From positions 4,282,488 through 4,346,487 of the forward strand of contig CM037474.1 in the NCBI GenBank assembly GCA_021014325.1: a DNA stretch of 64,000 nucleotides, read 5' to 3'. Below, one piece after another: positions 34,201 to 43,200 of this stretch. Source of the stretch: Plazaster borealis (taxonomy: Eukaryota > Echinodermata > Asteroidea > Forcipulatida > Labidiasteridae). The notes below the pieces were generated by a model, which saw nothing but the letters and a program-made list of their open reading frames with translations, did not search any database and was not told where the DNA came from. Each line of letters begins with the position of its first letter. The stretch's first letter is position 1. Made by a program: the position numbers and the translations under genes.

Positions 34201-37200
34201 GCAGCTTTGCAGACTTCAGCCGCTCTATTACGTTGGTCCCTGATGCAATGTAATGTGTCCTCGGTCGTTTCATCAGTCGTGCGAACCAAGTCTGAAAATT
34301 GGTCACTTTCTTGGGACACTTCCTTCCCCCAGTAGTGCAGTGTGAACGTACACCTCTCAAAGCTCGCGGAGAGAAGTCGCCCGGCAACTGTGCCGCCTCC
34401 ACCGAGAAGATCTACATCCGCAAGGACATCAGGAGCCCCCTCACGGCGACACCAACGTTCATAACAGGTAGGATGAGTTGTCTTGAAGGGGTTATCAGCC
34501 TAAATCATCCTGCCATCTGGTTATGCTAACTGTGTGTTATAGTAGTATCATGAATATTTATTATTATACCCCAGAATGCCTCCCAGCCTCGGTTTGAGTG
34601 CATTGATTTGCATGGGAGAATAATGGATGCCTGGGCCTTGATAAAGGGCTGCTCAAAAGCAAACAGAATGCTTATCTGTATTATCCAGCTCAATGTCCTT
34701 TCAGATAAGCAGGGCCCAACTTCATGGCTCTGCTTACCATAAGCAAAGAATCTGCGCTTACGGTAGCAGGGAATTCCACGCTTACGTCAAGAGTATTTCA
34801 CAGGTTAGCAGGGAACTTTTTGCGTTTGAGCAAGCGTACTCCACGTTACTAGGCATTCTTGGCTTGCACAGCTAGCGCAGAAATTCTGCGCTTGCCCTGT
34901 AAGCGAAGAATGGGTGATCGCAAGCGCAGAGTTCAGTGGTAAGCAGAGCCATGAAATTGGGACCTTATGGACCTGTTCACTGCTCCATGGAAACTATTTT
35001 TAGAAGATTTGATGTTAGGCAATGAAAGTTGATCCTTGTTAGTTTTTTGTCAATGCCTTCATGGAATTTATACCCTGAATGGAAACAAAAAATCATCATT
35101 CATCAATACTGAAATTGATTCTTAGTCATTATTTTAAAAAAATTGCTATAAAATTCTGAGACCTGCAATAATTTGTTCTGTCAAGTTCTTATTCTGGAGG
35201 CAATGTGTCTCTACATGGACAACCATGTAGTCTTCTCTAATTTGTGTAACGGTTGAAGCCCTAGAAAAGAAATGGGGAAATTGGCCATTCAAAGGCAGTG
35301 GACACTATTGGTAATTACTCAAAATAATTATTGGCATAAAACCTTACTTGGTAACGAGTAATGGGGAGCTGTTGATAGTATAAAACATTGTGAGAAACGG
35401 CTCCCTCTGAAGTAACGTCGTTTTCGAGAAAGAAGTAATTTTCCATGAATTTGATTTCGAGACCTCGGAATTAGATTTTGAGGTCTCGAAATCAAGCATC
35501 TGAAAGCACACAACTTCGTGTGACAAGGGTGTTTTTTCTTGCATTATTATCTCGCAACTTGACCAATTGAGCTCAAATTTTCACAGGTTTGTTATTTTAT
35601 GCATATGTTGGGATACACCAAGTAAGAAGACTGGTCTTTGACAATTACCAATAGTGTCCAGTGTCTTTAAAATAGGTATGCATTTTGACAACCGTGATGA
35701 TTAACAACAAATTTCACCCATCAGTTTTCAGAGGTGGCGAGAAACTAACAATCGGTTTTCTTTGGCCTTGGTATCAATTGTTGAATAATCTTATAGTTTG
35801 ACTGTAGAGAAAGGAACTCGTTCCCAAATTCAACAAATGTATGAATACATTTTGATCATTTCCTTGTGAATTCTCTCACCGATAGTTTCACTGTTTGGTT
35901 TTGACATGGTCCAATGCATAGCACTCATTTTTTTCACTAGAGCGTTTAGCCAGCTTGGGTCTGTCCCGTTGATTATCCTCTCTCCAAGCTGAGTGGCTGG
36001 ACTTTTCAAAACCTGTTGACCTCAAGCAGAAGTTCTCATTTTGCCTGACAAGGCATGATATTCTTCCTACTTAAGTCTGATTTCCTTTTTGTTGTGGCCC
36101 TCAGAAAAATCAGCAAAATTGTTATTAAAAAGCCTGAAAAGTCTATAAAGCCTATAAAGCCATACCATACATGTATGTCAGCCCTTGTAATCAATGAAAT
36201 TTTCCTACCATTTTTCCAAGGGCCAATTATCATACCTGCTGACTCAATGTGTCCTAAGATGGCCCCAAAAGACCTCTAGCAATCTGTCAAATGCACAAAA
36301 TACACATCAGGTCAATGACAGGCCAGATTTTTCACGGAGGCAGTGGAGGCAACTGCCTCCGTTGCCCCTGGTCATTGCCTTGTTGCCCCTTGAAATGTTC
36401 CTATAGAAATTTACAATTTCCTCATAGAGGTGCCCTTTATCAAGGAGAAAACCCCCTTTGTGCCCTTGCCCTTTAAAAAGCGAAGTATCCGGTCTGCAAT
36501 GTTTTTCTGCGATAACACAAAATAGATGGGATTATTGAAAATTGCTCCCCCCTTTTTGGAAAGACGAAAAAGAGAATTAGTATGTTTTGCTCTCTTAAGA
36601 CATCAGAGACAAGCAACTCACTTAACATCCCTGAAATGCAAAAACATTTGCGTCTTCTATTTCAGTCATTTGTTTGTTCATTGCAACAAATTGATACATT
36701 TTCCTATTTCCATGTAAATTAAAACAAGCCTTGATATAACCCAAATGAACTATGCTGTGCTGTTCTCTTCCTCAACTAACGTCTTATTAGTCAGCTCCCA
36801 AGGTTTTCTTGTTGTATTGTGTGCAAATTTGTTACTAACTCAAATTTTCAGATTTCATTGGGAATGCCGATAAATAACTTAAATTCATTGGTCTCTTAGC
36901 GACTAAATTGCATTAAACAGCTACTTGAGCCCCCTCAAATATTTTAACGGGAATGCTATTTAAACTTGTTTATATGTGTTTGTTTATCATTTAATTGTTA
37001 TTTTGATATTTTTTATACTTTTTAATTTTTCTTAATTATCGATAACAAACTAGGCCCTAGCCTCAAGGTTTTGCAAAACGAGCAGCTAGTTTTGCAAAAC
37101 CTTGAAGTTAGCAGCTACACTTCTGTCGTTGATGGCGTGCGTCAAAATGACAATAATTTGGCGTCATCTGTGCGATGTTGCTTTGTTATTGCAACAAAGC

Positions 37201-40200
37201 GGCTATACAAAATGGAGCTCCCACAAATGACGTAACATGAGTGATGACGTAGCGGGGCTTTTCACAAATCTTTCTGAAAAGCACCTGAGAAGAGTATTCA
37301 AAAAGTTTGGTTTTGTTTACATTTAAAATCTGTTTACTCTCATGTGAACTCAATTTTCTTTATTGATTGAACACATTTTAAATGAATTTCAGCAAAGATC
37401 ACTTGTTGCCGTTTTTTGTTCAAGCTGGTCTTTAAACCTGAAATTTCTCCTAATCAACAATTATCCACAGGGTGCTTTAACAATGATTACTGCTTTTGTT
37501 TTGTTTCTAATTGCGTATTGGTGAACTTTTATTCTAAATCATGTTGAATTGTCTTTTATATTGTGTGTGATGAGAATATTGGACAGTTTTAAAACCTGTC
37601 CATTTGAATTTTTAATATGTCTCCGTTCTGTGAAAGATTTTTGCATTGTGGAATTTTAAGCATACATGGGGTTTATTAATTGACATTTGGAATAAAAAGT
37701 CACATCCCCTTGGGGTGATCCCTGCCCTGCTGCTTCCCTGGTTGTATCGTAAACTTGGGTGTGATCCCTGGCTATACGACAGATCCCTGGCTATACGGCA
37801 GTTTAAGGTTTAATGTCATCTGACTGGCACCCCCGAACAAAGTTATTGACAAAATAGGGAGACCACCTACATTAGGGCTGGATAGCTCAGTTGGTGGAGC
37901 AGGTTAATCTGGAGGTTGCAGGTTCAAATCTATGTGTAGTCAATTTTTCTTTGTTCACTCCAACTTTCTTTTTTTGTTCACTCTTGTGGTTTTTTAACTT
38001 GATTACAAATGACATTAGCTATTAATTATACAAAGATACAAAGTCACTGGGATTGTTCTTAAAAAATGTTTATATAAATATAGTATTCAAACGGTGGTCT
38101 AGTGGTTAGATATCCACTATAGAATGACAAAGGTCGTGGGTTCGAATCCCACCCGAATAATATGCCTGTGGATTTTGTTCACAGGATTCAGGAAAGGACT
38201 GAGTATACAGTGCTTAACTCTTTCATGCGCCGACCGGTCGCTAGCGACTGGTTTAAATCCCTTAAATAGTTGTAAAACAAAAAATAAACATCGCACGGCC
38301 ACACAGTTTTCAGAATGGGAAAGAGGACGCTTGAGGGTGCTATTGTGACCTGTTTTTTGGGGGGTCGCCATTTGCAAAAAAAACGAATAAACAATTAATG
38401 TGCCCATATGATCAATTTATCACTAAAATAAATGGTGCATGAAAGAATTAATACACATTGGTGTAAGGGCAAAAACCAAATTATATTTGTTTAAATGTTA
38501 GATTTATATGACTGTGTGCATTAAAGGCTATGATTGCCTACAAAACAAAGACAGAATTGTTTTCCACCCATCCTTAGGCAGAAAATTACTTGCGGCATCG
38601 TTGAAGAGTAGGCCTTTTTAGCAATCTGGCCATAGCCACTGCTAAAGCCGGCTGGTTGAACATAGCTTTTACTTAATGAGAAATCAAAGTAGTGATAAAT
38701 ACTTCAGGAACAAAATGGTTGAGTTGTTCTCTGATTTTGTCTTAAATACTTTTTAGTTAAATGTTTTCTCATCTAAAAGTTCCTGCTAATGCCTGTCATA
38801 ATGTACGCAAAGATTCCATTAGCAAGGAATAAGGTTGACTTTTTCATGTTCATGACTTGTCTTTTTGTGTTTTGGCCAAGCAGCAGACAGAAGTCCAAAC
38901 TACCCAATGCAGAAGACCAAACTGTTTGAGGAGGGTCTCCTCCTCAATGTACAGAACCCTGCTGTCGTATCTCAAGCCTCAACGGACACCACCACAGACC
39001 TTAGTACCTTGGCCAGCGTGGTGACGTCACTGGCCAATATGAATAAAGCTGGTGAAGGGGGACAAGCAGCCGATGCACAGACGGTATGTAAACATGATCT
39101 GACCCCCAATCTCCTTCCCTAACCCTCTTCTACACGTGATTTCTCAGGAACTTTCCTGGCGTGTCATTCCATGCAACAAGTTTGTTTTTTTCTTTCATTA
39201 TTTTCTTGCAACTTCGATGACCAATTGAGCCCACATTTTCACAGGTTTGTTATTTTATGCATATGTTGGGATACACCAAGTGAGAAGACTGGTCTTTGAC
39301 AATTACCAAAAGTATACCCTGCCTTTTAATCTAATATGTTAATTTAGAACTCCTTTAATTGTGTTTTGTAGATGGTACCGAATGGAGAAACGTCAGTGCA
39401 GTCAGGCATCAACCAGACTCCGAATCAGATCTCTAAAGCCTTTGATACTCTTGCCAAAGCTCTAGCGCCAGGAGGGGAAGGGGGCGACGGGAGCTCTGCT
39501 CTCGAAATCAGGTAAAGAGATTCACATCCTGTTAGCCTCTATCTGAATAGGCGGCTACGGCTACGATTGTTGCTGCGGATGTTGCTAAGGACGTCCTATA
39601 CTTCAACGCATGATGATGCTGCAATCCAGCCGTAGCCATTGCCGTAGCTGCCTATTCGGACACGGCCATACATTCAAGGAAATTCATTATTGTACGGGAC
39701 AAAGGTCTTTTTTGATGTAAAAAGATACAGCTTTCCGATGGACCCTTTTCGCGGTAATAATATCATGTTAAAACTGCCCTTTCAGCTATGGTGCATTCTT
39801 CATTTTGAACTCTGCAACTTCACTTTCCGCACAGCGTGAGAAGTGCGCATGAAGTTAACGAACCTTGTAAATGCCCGTTTGAAATGAAGAACGGCACACG
39901 GGGTAGATCATGGTGTATATTATCGTAAAAGTGTCTATTGAGAGACTAACCTAACTAGTGTCGGGAAAAGTGTAATGATTAAGTCTATGGTAACATTTGA
40001 ACAAAGTTATGTTTGAAATTCAAACAATATGCTCAATTCCAATACTTTGTTATTCCGGTGATTGAAGTGTACAATTTATGCCCAACACCTTGAGAGATTT
40101 TGTTTTAATTTGTTGAGAGTTTTAAGGTCAAGGCAAGTTTCAAGCTTTCATCCCTGAATTAAATCTCTGTTCATCTCACTCGACATTCTGCAGTTTGTCA

Positions 40201-43200
40201 GACCAGGCCAATGGTGGTAACAACCAAGGCGGCACAGGAGAGCAACAGTTCATCAAGATCGAAGGCAACATGTTAAATGAGTCCCATATGCAGTTCAAGT
40301 TGACCACACCGTCACCCATGCCTCAGTTCCTCAACGTGCACTACATCTGTGAATCGGCCTCGAGGCTGCTTTTCCTGTCCATGCACTGGGCTAGAAACAT
40401 CCAAGCATTTCAGTTATTAGGGTAAATATCATAGCGAAAATGACTTGCTTAGTCACAATTAACCACTTAAATTTGACTTCCTCGGTCGAATGAGACAGTT
40501 GTTATGTCACATGACTAGGTGCAAGCTTGTGCAGAGTTACGGAAGAGACGGCGAACACCTATACACAAATTTGAATGAATGTGTATAGCTCTATGGTACC
40601 AAGGTTTGCTCATGTGGAGGTTGATAAACAAAAACTTTGCCCTGAACCATGTGACATAGCAACAGTCTCTATAGTCTGAGGAATTCAAATTTAGGTGGTA
40701 ACTTGTGACAAGCAAGTCATTGTACCAGACTTTATTTATAGCGTGTCGTGGCTGAGCGGTTTAGTGCATCAGACTCAAGTTCTGGTTGCTGAGTCTTTAG
40801 GGTGTGGGTTCAAATCCCGGGCATGACATTTGTGTCCTTGAGCAAGACACCTAACTAAAATTGCTTCTCATCACCCAGATAAATGGATACCTGTGAGGGC
40901 AGAGATGGTTCTTGTGATTGATTTAGCTTAGTGCGCTACATACTTAGCAGCACAGGCTGTTTACCATCAAGGGAGCTGAGATGGTTTAAGGAATGAAATG
41001 GCCTTGTGACCAGGGGTAATAATGTTTGAAGCGTAATGATCATTCTTTGGAATTGCGCTATGTAAGAGTCGATATTATTATTAAAACAAACTCGCAAATG
41101 GTTTATTAAGCCATTTAATCAAACATCCGTGTCTGTATGCCTCTTCTGCAGTCCGGAATCCAACGTAACGATGGTCCAGAAGTGCTGGAGTGAGCTGTTC
41201 ACCCTCGGCCTGGCCCAGTGCTCGCAGACGATGGCTCTCTCAACGATCCTGACGGCGATCGTCAACCACCTTCAGACGAGTCTGCAGCAAGGTACCGCAG
41301 CCAATTTGTGTGCTGTGCCCCTTGAGCAAGGTAGCTTCTGCAGGGTGATGATGAGGAGGAGTGTCCCTAAACCCTGGACATCCAAAGAAAACCAAAAAAT
41401 TATTTTTCATTTCAAGTGGATCAATCCAAACTGACGTGCATGCCTTTTTCCCCCCACCTCATGAATATGCATGCTTCATTTACAGATTCTAGTTTGGGAA
41501 GTAGCTACCGGGAAGCATTTAGTCTGTACTAATTTCTTAGCCACATTCATTGAGCCAAAGGGCTGTGTGTATTACCTGAAAACCTCAATCAAAATCTGGT
41601 ATCAAATCTAAATTGGAAAATTAGCAGGAAATGGACTTCCCATGCCAAAAAATTCCTTTTGAGTTATCTTGCAATGTTACTTTAAAAATCTGCATTAGAG
41701 CACAGAATGTTGTCATTAATTTTGGTTTGAATTAGAATCAAAGGGCATAGAGTGATCTAGCTCCGTCCTATTAAATTCCATTATCAAATTTTGCTTGATT
41801 TTGAGTGGCTCAAGTACATGCAAAGCATGCTGAAATAGACTGTGCAAGTCTCGCGCGTATCGGAACGAGAAAACACGTCAAACGAAGAACATTTTTGTTT
41901 CTGAAATCAAATCTTTGTTTTAAATTATATCTAATGACAAAATCTGAACAACAAAAATAATCATTACAATTTATATTAATTGTTTCAACTTTTATAATAA
42001 ATACACAAATAATGTGTTAATATTATTAAAACAAAATTAAAACTCTGGGACAAGGATGCTTATTTGATTTTAACTTTTTAGAAACCCCTTATACGGGTTC
42101 GTGATGGTCAAACGGGCGTAAACAACCATAGACTGCAATGAAAAGGCTTCTCGTTACAATTACATCATCTGGCGATTATCATTTCGCATCCAAAACAAGC
42201 ATTTACATAAGTTTTGTGATCGGAGGTGAGCACAAAATTCTTAATTGTTTGCATTAACCGGAAGCTGAGGTCTAGTTTAATTCTTGGGTTTTCTTCGTTA
42301 TATTGTTGAATTGATTTTACTTTCATATTTTTTTATCACTAAGTATTACATTCCAAACAACATATATAATTTTCATGGTCATAAACTTTGTTAAACTAAA
42401 ATAATTGACAAAACAAAATCTCGCCCGCGTAAATCTTCATATGGTTGAGACCACAATGGTCCCGGAAGTTCAAATGAGCGCGAGACTTGCACAGTCTATT
42501 ATTTGAGTTTTTAGGTTTTGGTTCACAATATGGTTTGGATTCTCATGGATTCAGAAGCGTTTACCGTTAAACGGACTCGTCCTTCAAGATTGGACATGTT
42601 GAAAATCTTCTTAATATGGGTAGGAACTGTGTCAATATTAAAAATACACTCTAAGGGTTTTCATTCAAATAGGTGGATGGGTGGAGATCCAGAGGGGTCT
42701 GGTAACCAACCCACCAATCCTACTCGGTATGATTTGAGGTTTCAGCTAGTGCACCAGCCTAAACAAAATTTTTTATAAGCTTCAAGGACTGCATGCAAAT
42801 GACAAGTTTTACGACAATACCTAATATAATATGCAGAGACAATTATAACGACATTGCATACCAGCATGCTACAATCTCGGTTCGTTCCGATGATTTCATC
42901 ACGGATTTTTAAAATTAATCTTGATCTCTGATACTATTTCCGGCATGCTCACAACATCACTGCAGAAGCTAATCCAGCTCAATCTCTGACTGAGTTTGTC
43001 CTGAAACTAACTGGTCCCTCTCGCCAATCCCCCCCCCCTCCCACTTAACTCACCCATCTCTTATAGGGTTAGATCATGCGTAGACTCTTTAAAATTATTC
43101 CTACTCCGTACACAAGGCTTGAGTTTCTGATGGGGGGGGGTTGCCATTAGAAGACGCAGCCTTTAGTCAAAGGTTTACCGGGTTTTATCCAAAACTTACG

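Noticed and set aside
38092..38160. Possible functional tRNA gene
   Set aside because: A and B boxes are present, but the acceptor stem pairs only partly and a SINE-like tail follows.
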